Below, piece by piece: positions 8,501 through 16,018 of a stretch of DNA of 26,792 bases. The DNA comes from JBCCMA01 sp039026595 (GTDB lineage Bacteria > Pseudomonadota > Gammaproteobacteria > Steroidobacterales > JBCCMA01): contig JBCCMA010000027.1 of the NCBI GenBank assembly GCA_039026595.1, forward strand, positions 1 to 26,792. Reading direction: 5' to 3'. Under the pieces are notes generated by a model, which made no database searches, had not been told where the DNA came from, and saw only the letters and a program-made list of their open reading frames with translations. The first letter of the stretch is position 1. The number at the start of each line of letters is the position of its first letter. Made by a program: the position numbers and the translations under genes.

Positions 8501-8837
8501 CGATACGCTGGTAGCGCTGGACGACCGCCCTCAGATCTTCAGGATCGAGACGCGATGACAGATCGGTCGATCCGGCGAGGTCGGCAAACATCACCGTGAT
8601 GTGACGCCGCTCCGCGTCCGCCCGCACGTCGTCCGATCTGGTGTTCGCGCTGGCACGGGACACGAGGATCCGGCCGTTCTCAAGCCCCACCGCCGCACGC
8701 GCGTCGACCAATTCATCACGAACCGCATCCAGTCGCTCCGGCGAGAGATCGAAATACTCTCTAACCGCGGCCAGTGCGACGCGACCACGTTCGTTGACCA
8801 GCGCTTCTACGCGGTCGAGCAGCTCATCGAACGTCAT
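5526..8837 (-). CDS. Class III nucleotide cyclase fused to AAA-type ATPase and TPR-like region
   Basis: Large soluble signalling protein of 1103 residues with no signal peptide or membrane segment. Residues 1-65 are a small helical domain. About 75-255 form a class III cyclase domain with metal aspartates D86 (FADLAGST) and D130 (YLGDG) and the transition-state pair N207/R211 (NVAARLE). About 278-600 form a STAND/AAA-16-like ATPase with Walker A GDPGIGKS (307-314) and Walker B LLVVEDVHWLD (426-436). The rest is helical and TPR-like, probably a ligand or partner sensor. The residues that normally choose the base are non-standard (Q126 where Lys is usual, L200 where Asp/Thr is usual), so cAMP as product is not certain. 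It starts 21 bp after the RND gene with a GGGG ribosome-binding stretch, suggesting one transcript. Confidence 0.9.
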   Translation of the reverse strand: MTFDELLDRVEALVNERGRVALAAVREYFDLSPERLDAVRDELVDARAAVGLENGRILVSRASANTRSDDVRADAERRHITVMFADLAGSTDLSSRLDPEDLRAVVQRYQRIVAHAVERFHGFIAQYLGDGVLVYFGYPHAHEDDARRALFAAHDVLERLPALNTTLGDEFDVEISLRIGVHTGLVVVGDIGAGSRREALALGEVPNVAARLESIAPVNSVALSDQTRVLLGDQFKIQSLGQRALKGLPGPVPVFQSLGPSGVSSAFDLAVKHKLLPLAGRRDELAVLEQAWERAQRGEGGAVLVSGDPGIGKSRLIQALKDNLTDADQRWTALRASAYFSNSPLYPVVTLLRQTIGIDRRDPDAVNYARIEASLAALEARGPAVNLIATLCDVALPEGQPPVDVARATAIFGDLFMDFLVREPRLLVVEDVHWLDPTTLSLTASMIERAVRESLLVVVSARPGFDIERLGAQAAPLIQLRLGPLPRDAAHDMIRSVANEQRLDATVLDAIVERTDGVPAFVEELSRMLLASDWLVEKDGVLVPGGELPSDIPVTLTDSLMARLDRLGDAKAVALEASVVGRTFPGELLMAVSEFDSARVDRALRDLEQAQVIRRRTGSEGNTWRFRHALLQEAAYESVLRSKRQALHLAIATALETEFQSLAEQYPERVAQHFEYGGDAERALGYRQWAGEQAVERGAPIEAFGQAEHAMSLLEHLPPSEIRDQRELSLLSLKGSALILRQGWAAPGLAAVYDRSLALIAGGEPTAHVDYQVLGGLCAFHLLRGEFDTVMLLTERLMQQGRQQGDDPSMTVAHVCRCLASFSGGDFEKARRESQQVLALHDPARVIQVGFLYGQDPVVISQSIVALMTFAEGDTDEALMISDRVRASARQLPGRFSALWADAWHARLLYETGQTRASTKLAQDTLARCEEFGIAYVGALAQLVLGVSRIADDDATNGLNDIRKAMAFHASSPSALAHNYFYALVIDAEMRAGDASRVAQLVDAALAVTHNHSEMAWRSEVLRLDGQRLVAADPPSARARFEQAVGEATRMGAHRLALRAAIDWCESHADPDLAAHALTNALQNIAQSKYDPDVPRARACLNR

Positions 8838-8858
8838 GCCGCCAACCCCACGGTTGGA

Positions 8859-11210
8859 TCAACCCTCGCGCGCTGTATCCGGTTTCCGTTTACCCAACAG
8901 AAAGTGCGCCAACGCGGGGAGCAGCAGGATCGCTCCCAGCATGTTTACCAGGAACATGAAGGTGAGCAGTAAACCCATATCTGCCTGGAACTTCAGGGGC
9001 GAGAACAGCCAGGTCGCCACGCCAATCGCAAGCGTCAGACCCGTGAACACCACACCGGCGCCGGTGATCTTGAGCGTACTCAGGAAGGCGTCATCAAGCG
9101 ACGCGCCCTCGTCCATGAAGCCCTTGATACGACTGAAGATGTAGATTCCGTAGTCCACGCCGATGCCCACGCCCAGCGCGACCACAGGAAGCGTGGACAC
9201 CTTCAGTCCAATCTCCAGCGTCGTCATCAACGCGTAGGCCAGCAACGACACCAGCCCCAGCGGCAACACAATGCACAAGACCGCCATCAGAGACCGGAAC
9301 GTCAGCAGGCACAACAGAATAATCACCGCGAAGACGCCGATCAGAATCGGGAACTGTGCCCGACTCACTTCCTCGTTTGTGGCCGCCATAACGCCCACGT
9401 TGCCGGTGGCCAGTCGGTACTCCACCCCATCGAGCGCGTACTCCCGGTTCCACTGTTTTACGGCATCCACCACGCGCGCGATGGTCTCCGCCTTATGGTC
9501 TTCGGTGAAGATCATCACCGGCATCACGCTGCAGTCGGCGTTCAGCAAGCCCGAGCTTGTGTCGATGCCGTTTGTAGCCTGAACCAGATTGGCCTGGTTG
9601 CGCGACAAAATGCGCCATTTGAGGCTGCCCTCGTTCCAGCCTGCGTTCACAATCTTCGCCACCTTGGAAAGAGAGATCGTGGACTGCACGCCCTCGACGT
9701 TGTCCATGTACCACGCAAACTGATCGATGTTCGTAAACTTGGCGTAATCAATGCACGCCTCGGGACCGGCTTCGACAATCGTGGAAATGATGTCCACGCC
9801 AATAGAGAAGCGGTCGGTCACCATCTGCGTATCGATGTTGTAGCGCGAGGTCTCACGCAGCTCCGGAACGCCGGACTGCAGATCGCCAATCTTGATATTG
9901 GCGCCCTTCCAGTAGCCCACGCCGAGCAACAATAACGCCACCATCATCGCGGCCGTCGCCGGACCGCGCCGGGTCATGCCGGACAAGCGCTGCCATAAGG
10001 GGTCGAGCCGCTCGGCGCGCTGAACCAGCTTGGCCTTGTATTCGTCGCTGAACGACACGTAAGACATCAGAACCGGCAGCAGGACAAGGTTGGTCAGGAT
10101 GATCGACGCCACGCCAATACTGGCCGTAATCGCCATTTCCTGAATCACACGGATCTCGATGTAGTAGATCGTGATGAAACCGACGGTATCGCTGAGCAGC
10201 GCGATGATGCCGGGCACCGCCAGCTTGCGGAAACTGGCGCGAGCCGCTGCCATGCTGTCCAGACCGTCGAAAACCTCGGCGCGGACCGCCGTCACCATCT
10301 GCACACCGTGGCTGACCGCAATGGCGAAGACCAGAAACGGCACGATAATGCCGAAGGGATCGATACCGAAGCCAAGCCCGGTAAGCATGCCCAGCTGCCA
10401 CAAAACGGCGATCACCGAACACACCAACGGGATAGCAGACAACCACAGCGAGCGCGTATACAAAAAGACGAGCAGCGCCGTGATCAAAAACGCCACCAGG
10501 AAGAACACCACCACCATCTGGGCGCCATCTGTGACGTCACCGAGCACTTTGGCGAAGCCAATGATGTGAACGCCGATGTCCTCGTCCTCAAAGACGTCCC
10601 GGACTTTTTCATCAAGCTGGTGAGAAAAGTCGACAAGATCAAGTGGCTCGCCGGTTTCAGGATTGGTCTCGAGCAGCTGCGCACTGATGATCGCGCCGGA
10701 AAAATCGTTCGCGACCAGACGCCCCACAATCTTGGCTTTGAGAATATTCTGCCGGACCTGATCAATGCTTTCATCCGTGGGCTGGAAGTCCGCGGGCACG
10801 ACGTTGCCACCGGACAATCCGTCTTCAACGACCTCAATAAATCGCACGTTCGGCGTGAACAGGCTGCTCACTTTGGCGCGATCCACACCCGGCAGGTAGA
10901 GCGACACCACATCGGTGGCCTCTTTGAGAGCCGTGAAGAATTTGGGATTGAAAATATCCCCGTTCTTATCAACCAGCGCCACAATGATGCGGTTGGCGCC
11001 CCCGAATTCCTCCTGGTATTCAAGGTAGGTCTGCATGTACGGATGCTTGGTCGGCAGCGTTTTGGTAAAGCCGGCATCAATGTGCAGACCGCGCGCGAGG
11101 AACACCATGATCGCGCTGATAATCACAAAGAAGGCAATAACCGCTTTGCGATTACCGAAGATCGCATTCTCGATCGCGGCAACCAGGCCGCCGGATGTAT
11201 TGCGGCTCAT
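8859..11210 (-). CDS. RND-superfamily (MMPL-type) inner-membrane transporter
   Basis: A 783-residue export-type permease. It shows the duplicated RND layout: a transmembrane helix near 23-40, a periplasmic loop (about 41-225), five helices (about 230-385), a helix near 418-433, a second loop (about 434-615), and five helices (about 620-773). It is of the shorter hydrophobe/MmpL-like class, not an AcrB-type drug pump. The second half keeps the Asp-Tyr pair of TM10 (GIGVDYGIYI, D686-Y687), but the equivalent TM4 site reads S300-H301. A strong GGAGG Shine-Dalgarno lies 6 bases before the ATG, which overlaps the YCF48 stop by 4 bp. With DUF1302, DUF1329 and YCF48 it forms a set often found near hydrophobic-compound catabolism genes. 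The substrate is unknown. Confidence 0.9.
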   Translation of the reverse strand: MSRNTSGGLVAAIENAIFGNRKAVIAFFVIISAIMVFLARGLHIDAGFTKTLPTKHPYMQTYLEYQEEFGGANRIIVALVDKNGDIFNPKFFTALKEATDVVSLYLPGVDRAKVSSLFTPNVRFIEVVEDGLSGGNVVPADFQPTDESIDQVRQNILKAKIVGRLVANDFSGAIISAQLLETNPETGEPLDLVDFSHQLDEKVRDVFEDEDIGVHIIGFAKVLGDVTDGAQMVVVFFLVAFLITALLVFLYTRSLWLSAIPLVCSVIAVLWQLGMLTGLGFGIDPFGIIVPFLVFAIAVSHGVQMVTAVRAEVFDGLDSMAAARASFRKLAVPGIIALLSDTVGFITIYYIEIRVIQEMAITASIGVASIILTNLVLLPVLMSYVSFSDEYKAKLVQRAERLDPLWQRLSGMTRRGPATAAMMVALLLLGVGYWKGANIKIGDLQSGVPELRETSRYNIDTQMVTDRFSIGVDIISTIVEAGPEACIDYAKFTNIDQFAWYMDNVEGVQSTISLSKVAKIVNAGWNEGSLKWRILSRNQANLVQATNGIDTSSGLLNADCSVMPVMIFTEDHKAETIARVVDAVKQWNREYALDGVEYRLATGNVGVMAATNEEVSRAQFPILIGVFAVIILLCLLTFRSLMAVLCIVLPLGLVSLLAYALMTTLEIGLKVSTLPVVALGVGIGVDYGIYIFSRIKGFMDEGASLDDAFLSTLKITGAGVVFTGLTLAIGVATWLFSPLKFQADMGLLLTFMFLVNMLGAILLLPALAHFLLGKRKPDTAREG

Positions 11211-12262
11211 GGCGCGCCTCCATTGCGATACGCGTCCTGGGTGAGACGCACCACACCCGCCTCTCCGGCGAGGACGGCCGCGCCGTCCTCAGCCGACAGC
11301 GCGCTCATCGCGCCCTTCCGGTCAGACTGTCGATGCAGTGTGAAGCCTTTACCATCTGAACTCTCCAGCACCACACCGGCCAGTCCAACGACGACGACGC
11401 TGCCGTCTGCACGCCGAAAACCGGACGTGAGCAGTGCGTCGACGCCGGTCTCAATCGGATCAAAGGTGCGGCCCCGATCTTCCGATCGGAACAAATTGCC
11501 CCGCATGCCGAAGGCGAGCAACGCGCCGTCGGTCAGCGGCAACGCGCCGAAGAACGAACCCTCATAATCCGGTTCGAGCTGATACCAGTCTTCGCCACTG
11601 TTATCCGAGCGGTAAAACGTGCCCGCCTCTCCTGCGATGTACAGCGTGCCGTCGTCGGCCTGCGCAATCTGATTCAAGTGGTAGTCGATGCCGTAGTCCT
11701 CTTCCTCGGCATCGTCTTCCTCGGCATCGACTTCATCGGATGCCGCGTCATCGTCGGAAGGAAGCGGGTCCGCGCGAAAGGTACGTTGTTCCCAGTTCTC
11801 ACCGCCGTCCGTTGATTCGAGATAAAAGCCGTAGGCGCCGATGGCCACAATGCGTTCAGGCGACGGCATCCAGACGTCCAGCAAGGGCGTCTGATAGTCC
11901 GGGTCGGAGTAAACGACTTCCCAGGTGGCCCCGGCATCCGCTGTGCGAAGAATGACCGCATCGTGGCCAACGACAATGCCGTGCTCTGGATCGGCGAATG
12001 CAACGCCAGTCAGGGCAGCCCTCGAAGGGACCACCACCTGCGCCCACGACCGCCCGTCGTCCGAACTCCTCAGCACGTGACCGTGCTCGCCAACGGCGAT
12101 GAGCTGGTCACCCGTCCGAACCACGTCCAGCAACATGGACTGTGCGGCGTCCGCCGCCAGATAAGACGGCAGCGTCGCCGGATCGACGACGTCTTCCTGC
12201 GCATAAACTGCACAGGCACCCAGAGCCAGCACTGCGGCCGGCGCGATATAGCCCTTTACCAC
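11207..12262 (-). CDS. Exported YCF48/BNR-repeat beta-propeller protein
   Basis: A 351-residue extracytoplasmic protein. The N-terminus is a signal peptide ending either in AVYA before Q22 or, read as a lipoprotein, in LGAC with C17 as the lipidated residue. The body has repeated Asp-box motifs (SSDDGRSW, TADAGATW, STDGGENW, SDNSGEDW, SEDRGRTF), as in YCF48/HCF136-like seven-bladed propellers. Residues 170-189 form a strongly acidic insertion between blades. The start is GTG with a GGGGGG stretch just upstream. Its stop overlaps the start of the RND gene, so the two are probably made together; the propeller may act as a periplasmic partner of the transporter (inference). The exact function is unknown. 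Confidence 0.87.
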   Translation of the reverse strand: MVKGYIAPAAVLALGACAVYAQEDVVDPATLPSYLAADAAQSMLLDVVRTGDQLIAVGEHGHVLRSSDDGRSWAQVVVPSRAALTGVAFADPEHGIVVGHDAVILRTADAGATWEVVYSDPDYQTPLLDVWMPSPERIVAIGAYGFYLESTDGGENWEQRTFRADPLPSDDDAASDEVDAEEDDAEEEDYGIDYHLNQIAQADDGTLYIAGEAGTFYRSDNSGEDWYQLEPDYEGSFFGALPLTDGALLAFGMRGNLFRSEDRGRTFDPIETGVDALLTSGFRRADGSVVVVGLAGVVLESSDGKGFTLHRQSDRKGAMSALSAEDGAAVLAGEAGVVRLTQDAYRNGGAP

Positions 12263-12306
12263 ACAACCCCCCAGTTGTTGTGAGCGCGTGAGGTCGCACG
12301 CGCGTG

Positions 12307-12333
12307 AAAAAAAGCCGGGCGCAAGGCCCGGCT
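12307..12333 (-). terminator. Rho-independent terminator between DUF1329 and YCF48 genes
   Basis: Read on the minus strand, a perfect 8-bp GC-rich stem (AGCCGGGC/GCCCGGCT) with a 5-base loop is followed directly by seven T. It sits 26 bp after the DUF1329 stop and 44 bp before the YCF48 start. This is a classic intrinsic terminator for the upstream pair. The plus strand has no T-run beyond the hairpin, so it works in one direction only. Confidence 0.9.
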
Positions 12334-12359
12334 CTCATGTCATATAAGCGCGCAGCGGC

Positions 12360-13721
12360 CTAGCGGACGCCCGATGAGCGCAGCGCCTGCTGCGTGAAGT
12401 TGCGCTTTTTGTGCTTCACGTCCAGCTGATACATATCCGCTTCATTATCGAGCCCAAACGCAATGTAGCGGGCGGACTGCAGATCGTAATGCGTTTCGAG
12501 CGTTGTCCAGAAGTTCTTTACATCGTAGTAATTGATGCCGTGCCCCTCCGATACGCGCCAGATCTTGTCGCTCTTGTCGTACTGGTCGACCACCAGCGCT
12601 TGCCACGAATCCTCATCCAGGTAGAACGTGCGACGCTTGTACTGGTGGCTCAACCCGTCTTTCAGTGTGGCTTCGACCACCCATACGCGATGCAGTTCGT
12701 AACGCGCGAAATTCTGATCGATGTGACCAGGCTGGAGAATCTGCTCGTACTTCAGATCTTCGCTGTGCAATTTGTAGGCGTTGTACGGCACGTACATTTC
12801 ACGTTTGCCAACCAGCTCCCAGTTGTAACGCTCGGGGCTGCCGTTGTACATGTCGTACTGATCCGAGGTCATCAAGCCATCGGACCCGGAACGCGGGTTA
12901 TCGAACGCGACGTTGGGTGCCCGGCGCACGCGGCGCTGACCCGGGTTGTAGACCCAGGCTTTGCGGTACTCCTTGTTCTGGTCGAGCGTTTCGTGGACCA
13001 GAAGAACGCGACCGGCCAGCCGTGCCGGCGCCACCGTCTTTTCCTTGAAGTAGATGATGACGTTATCGAGTTTTTCCTCCGTCATTCCCTCCATCGAGTA
13101 GGGCACCATGATTTCATCGGAAAACTCGACAACCTGATACTGCCCGCCAGGCGTTACCGCCGCCTGACCATAGAAGCGTGACCCGCTTTCGGCACGCCAG
13201 CGCAGGATGTGATTCCAGATGGCTTCAAGGCCGTTGGACGGAATCGGGAACGGCACACCGATGACGGCACCCGTGACGCCATTTCCACCCTCGGCCAGAT
13301 TGGCCGTGGTCGCGATACGTTTGGTCGCGTCGTAAATTCGCTGCGGAGCCGACGCGCTGCGCCGCGTCGGATAGACAACCATCTTGTAGTCGTCGTACTT
13401 CTCGAGAAGCGCCTTGTTACCGACGGTCAGCTTGTCCGCGTACTCTGCCATGTTGGCGCGGGTAATCGTGAACAACGGCTTGTCGTCGGCGTACGGATCG
13501 GGGTGATGGTCGCCCGGCTTAAAGCTGGCCGGCGGCGTCGTGATTCCGCCTTCCCAGGAAGGGATCGTGCCGTCATCGTTGCCGGCCTTGATGCCGCCGA
13601 GCGGCGTCAAGTCTTTGCCCAGGCGCTCGGCCTGATCCGCGCCGATGGCCGCGCTCGCCGGCATCGACATGGCAAGCAGCGCAAGGGCACTGCATGCGGT
13701 GATAGATACTTGTTTAAACAT
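12360..13721 (-). CDS. DUF1329 family exported protein
   Basis: A 453-residue secreted protein. Residues 1-24 are a signal peptide (hydrophobic core SALALLAMSM, cleavage after ASA). The mature start has the family pattern LGKDLTPLGGIKAGNDDGTIPSWEGG. DUF1329 proteins are thought to be periplasmic or outer-membrane associated; as I recall they are grouped with LolA/LolB-like lipid-carrier folds, a link I cannot test here. A longer frame reaches 13805, but the ATG at 13721 has a good Shine-Dalgarno (GGAGA) and directly begins the signal peptide. It follows the DUF1302 gene by 93 bp and is followed by an intrinsic terminator, so the two form one unit. Confidence 0.9.
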   Translation of the reverse strand: MFKQVSITACSALALLAMSMPASAAIGADQAERLGKDLTPLGGIKAGNDDGTIPSWEGGITTPPASFKPGDHHPDPYADDKPLFTITRANMAEYADKLTVGNKALLEKYDDYKMVVYPTRRSASAPQRIYDATKRIATTANLAEGGNGVTGAVIGVPFPIPSNGLEAIWNHILRWRAESGSRFYGQAAVTPGGQYQVVEFSDEIMVPYSMEGMTEEKLDNVIIYFKEKTVAPARLAGRVLLVHETLDQNKEYRKAWVYNPGQRRVRRAPNVAFDNPRSGSDGLMTSDQYDMYNGSPERYNWELVGKREMYVPYNAYKLHSEDLKYEQILQPGHIDQNFARYELHRVWVVEATLKDGLSHQYKRRTFYLDEDSWQALVVDQYDKSDKIWRVSEGHGINYYDVKNFWTTLETHYDLQSARYIAFGLDNEADMYQLDVKHKKRNFTQQALRSSGVR

Positions 13722-13729
13722 AGATGAAG

Positions 13730-13734
13730 TCTCC
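13730..13734 (-). promoter_or_regulatory. Shine-Dalgarno deciding the DUF1329 start
   Basis: GGAGA on the minus strand stands 8 bases before ATG 13721. It favours this start over the in-frame upstream codon at 13805, which would put 28 non-hydrophobic residues in front of the signal peptide. Confidence 0.75.
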
Positions 13735-13756
13735 GTTGATCGCGTTTTCGCCGCGA

Positions 13757-13778
13757 GCGCGTGGTGCGATCCACGCGC
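13757..13778. other. Perfect hairpin in the DUF1302-DUF1329 spacer
   Basis: An 8-bp perfect inverted repeat (GCGCGTGG/CCACGCGC) with a 6-base loop lies in the 93-bp gap between two co-directional genes. No T-run follows on either strand, so it does not look like an intrinsic terminator. It could stabilise or separate the mRNA ends of the two messages. A chance hairpin in GC-rich DNA is possible. Confidence 0.5.
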
Positions 13779-13814
13779 ACCGCGCGATGTCACCAGCATT
13801 CCCAACGAGAAGGC

Positions 13815-15842
13815 CTAGAAAGCGTAAGTGAGGCTTGCGCCAAGAAAATCACGGTCACGCAACAAATTTTGACTGCCGCCACCGTGGAACGCCGTGTAAC
13901 TCAGGCTAAAGCTCCAGGCGGCAAGATAATTGCCCCGTACGCCAACCGTTAGAGCCTTGCGACCCTCAATAAAGTTCCCGGCGGGTCCCGGCGAGATGCC
14001 GCTGACGTCGTGCTGCCACGAGAAATTGGGGATCAGATTGACCGGTCCGATCGCGTTGTTGTACTCGAGCAAACCCAGCACACGGTAGCCGTAGCTCGTG
14101 GCTGTGGGGAAGAAATCAGTGCTGAGTACCTCTTTGCCCGGGTGCGCAAGATCGCCGAGGGCCTGGTTGCCGCTGACGAACGTACCGGGCGCGTCAAATC
14201 GCAACTCAGACTGCAACGGCATTCTGTGGACGTGTACGACGGCCCCTTCGGCGACCAAAGCACCCTGGTTCGCACCGAACATTGGCCCGAACAGGCGCGT
14301 CAGAGTTACCTGGAACTGACTGACGTCCTGACGACGGAAACCCCGGATCAGGCCGCCGGGCGTGGCATTGGCGTTGAACTGCGGGCTCACTGAGTTCAGC
14401 GAGAAGCTGCCCAGCTGGCCGAATTGACCAAACTGGTCGCGAAGCGAGCTCAGACCAGCGAAAAGAAGCTCAAGATCATCGACCTGCAAGGGCAGATCCT
14501 TCTTGAGCGAGTACTCGCCCTGCACCGCCACCTGACCAACGGTTGTGTTGAAGCTCACGCCGATGTTGGTGATGTCTTCGGGGAACTCCGTCAGATACTG
14601 CGCCGTAGAACCAAAGATGTCGGTCGCGTAGTAGCCGGCAACCGTCGCCACGCTCTGTCCCGTAATCGCCGCCTCCGCGATACCCGCCGCCGCAAAGCTG
14701 GGCACGGCCGCGTTTGCCGCCGCCTGACCGGCGGCGATGGCCGCGTTGAAATCTCCGGGGTTGGTCACCGCAAAGGACAGACCGGCGGCTCCCGCGATGT
14801 CCGCGGCGCCGCCCGCTCCGGCGCCGGCGCCAATCGCACCAGCCGCGGCGAGTCCATCGATCGAGCCATTTCGGGCGCTCAGAACCGGCAGCCGGCTGTG
14901 GTAGTTGTAGTAGTAGAAACCGAACTCGGTTCCGTTATTGATTTCGTCCGCGTAGTACCGGACCGCGAAGCCATATTGGCCGCCATCGTCCGGCGTGATC
15001 GAGCTGCCGCGCGGGATCGCATTGAACGGACGGGTTGGATCGGAGAAGCGAGGATTCGGGGTATCTGGCGTATCGCCGAACCCGAGGTGAACAAAGCCGC
15101 CGCCGTCCGAGGCAAAGTCGTTCGACGCGAAGAAACTTCCCACGCCCTCCGGTTCGGTGTCGTCCCAGTCGTACTGGTAGACCAGCTCAACGGTCAGATT
15201 GTCCGTCGGCGCCAATGAAAACCAGACGAGATCCTGGGCAAGCAGCGCGTTGCGCAACTCGGCACCCGGGATACGCAGTGCGCTCACGTTGAAGTGGTTG
15301 ATGACGTTGTTGCCACCCTGAATAAACGTGCTTTCACCCCAGTTGACAACCTGCTCCCCGATGCGGAATTCAGCCGGCATATCGCCGATGTCGAAGCGCC
15401 AGTAAACAAACGCATCGAGCACATCACCGTCTGCGCCGCTACGCTCCAGCGCCCCTGAGTTCAGCGACGTGCGCTGTCGCGAACCGTTCTCGAGCTCGAA
15501 GTCGTAGAACGTGAATCCACGACCGAAGAAGCCAAAATTCTTGTAGTTGAGCTCCAGCTCGCTCGTCAGCGACAGGATGGAGCTGGCCAGCCCGCGATTG
15601 AAGTTGAGCGTGCCATCGTCATAGTTGACCGAGAATGCGCTGCCACCATTTGCCGTACCGACCAGACCGTCATTGGCGGCTTCCATGCGCCAGATACCCC
15701 CAAGGGTCACGCTGGTATCAAAACTCCCGCTGAGCTCGCCCTTCTCAAAGGACACCGCGTGTGCGGGCGCTGCACCAACAGCACACACCGCCAACACGCA
15801 CGACAGGCGGCCATACGGCCGTGCCAATTGCGTCAATCGCAT
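13815..15842 (-). CDS. DUF1302 family outer-membrane beta-barrel protein
   Basis: About 675 residues. Residues 1-29 are a signal peptide ending APAHA. The mature part is rich in alternating aromatic/polar strands, carries the family segment VNWGESTFIQGGNNVIN, and ends in YAF with a terminal Phe, the usual C-terminal signal of outer-membrane barrels. Residues about 331-404 are an Ala/Gly-rich low-complexity insertion placed after NYHSRLPVLS, so the protein is longer than a typical member. An ATG four codons upstream (15854) is possible; 15842 is preferred because GGGGA stands just before it. It is the first gene of the DUF1302-DUF1329 unit and probably supplies the outer-membrane passage for whatever the RND locus handles (inference). 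Confidence 0.88.
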   Translation of the reverse strand: MRLTQLARPYGRLSCVLAVCAVGAAPAHAVSFEKGELSGSFDTSVTLGGIWRMEAANDGLVGTANGGSAFSVNYDDGTLNFNRGLASSILSLTSELELNYKNFGFFGRGFTFYDFELENGSRQRTSLNSGALERSGADGDVLDAFVYWRFDIGDMPAEFRIGEQVVNWGESTFIQGGNNVINHFNVSALRIPGAELRNALLAQDLVWFSLAPTDNLTVELVYQYDWDDTEPEGVGSFFASNDFASDGGGFVHLGFGDTPDTPNPRFSDPTRPFNAIPRGSSITPDDGGQYGFAVRYYADEINNGTEFGFYYYNYHSRLPVLSARNGSIDGLAAAGAIGAGAGAGGAADIAGAAGLSFAVTNPGDFNAAIAAGQAAANAAVPSFAAAGIAEAAITGQSVATVAGYYATDIFGSTAQYLTEFPEDITNIGVSFNTTVGQVAVQGEYSLKKDLPLQVDDLELLFAGLSSLRDQFGQFGQLGSFSLNSVSPQFNANATPGGLIRGFRRQDVSQFQVTLTRLFGPMFGANQGALVAEGAVVHVHRMPLQSELRFDAPGTFVSGNQALGDLAHPGKEVLSTDFFPTATSYGYRVLGLLEYNNAIGPVNLIPNFSWQHDVSGISPGPAGNFIEGRKALTVGVRGNYLAAWSFSLSYTAFHGGGSQNLLRDRDFLGASLTYAF

Positions 15843-15854
15843 TGAATTCCCCAT

Positions 15855-16018
15855 GTGGATCGTAACTTGGTTTTATTAGCAGGTCGGCGCCGCTAGAGAC
15901 CCCCGAAGTCCCCGCTGAATGGCGATTCCAGCAAGCCAAACAGGAACATACACGGCAGAGAAAACCATCTCACGTTGCATCGCAGCACAGCTGGGATTGT
16001 GGCGCTAAAGTCGCACCG
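15855..16018 (-). promoter_or_regulatory. Upstream region of the DUF1302 locus
   Basis: This non-coding gap after plsB is the only place for a dedicated promoter of the DUF1302-DUF1329 unit. I see no convincing -35/-10 pair and no strong terminator for plsB. Read-through from plsB cannot be excluded. Confidence 0.35.

Noticed and set aside
10308..11567. Plus-strand open frame of 419 codons opposite RND and YCF48
   Set aside because: It overlaps two supported genes and their 4-bp junction, and its product has no domain pattern.
15920..16018. Possible CRP-type site upstream of DUF1302 (TGTGC...GCAAC)
   Set aside because: Only the left half resembles the consensus; the right half does not match TCACA.
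15995..16018. Weak hairpin just after plsB (GGTGC/GCGCC)
   Set aside because: The stem is five pairs with a wobble and no T-run follows, so it is not called a terminator.
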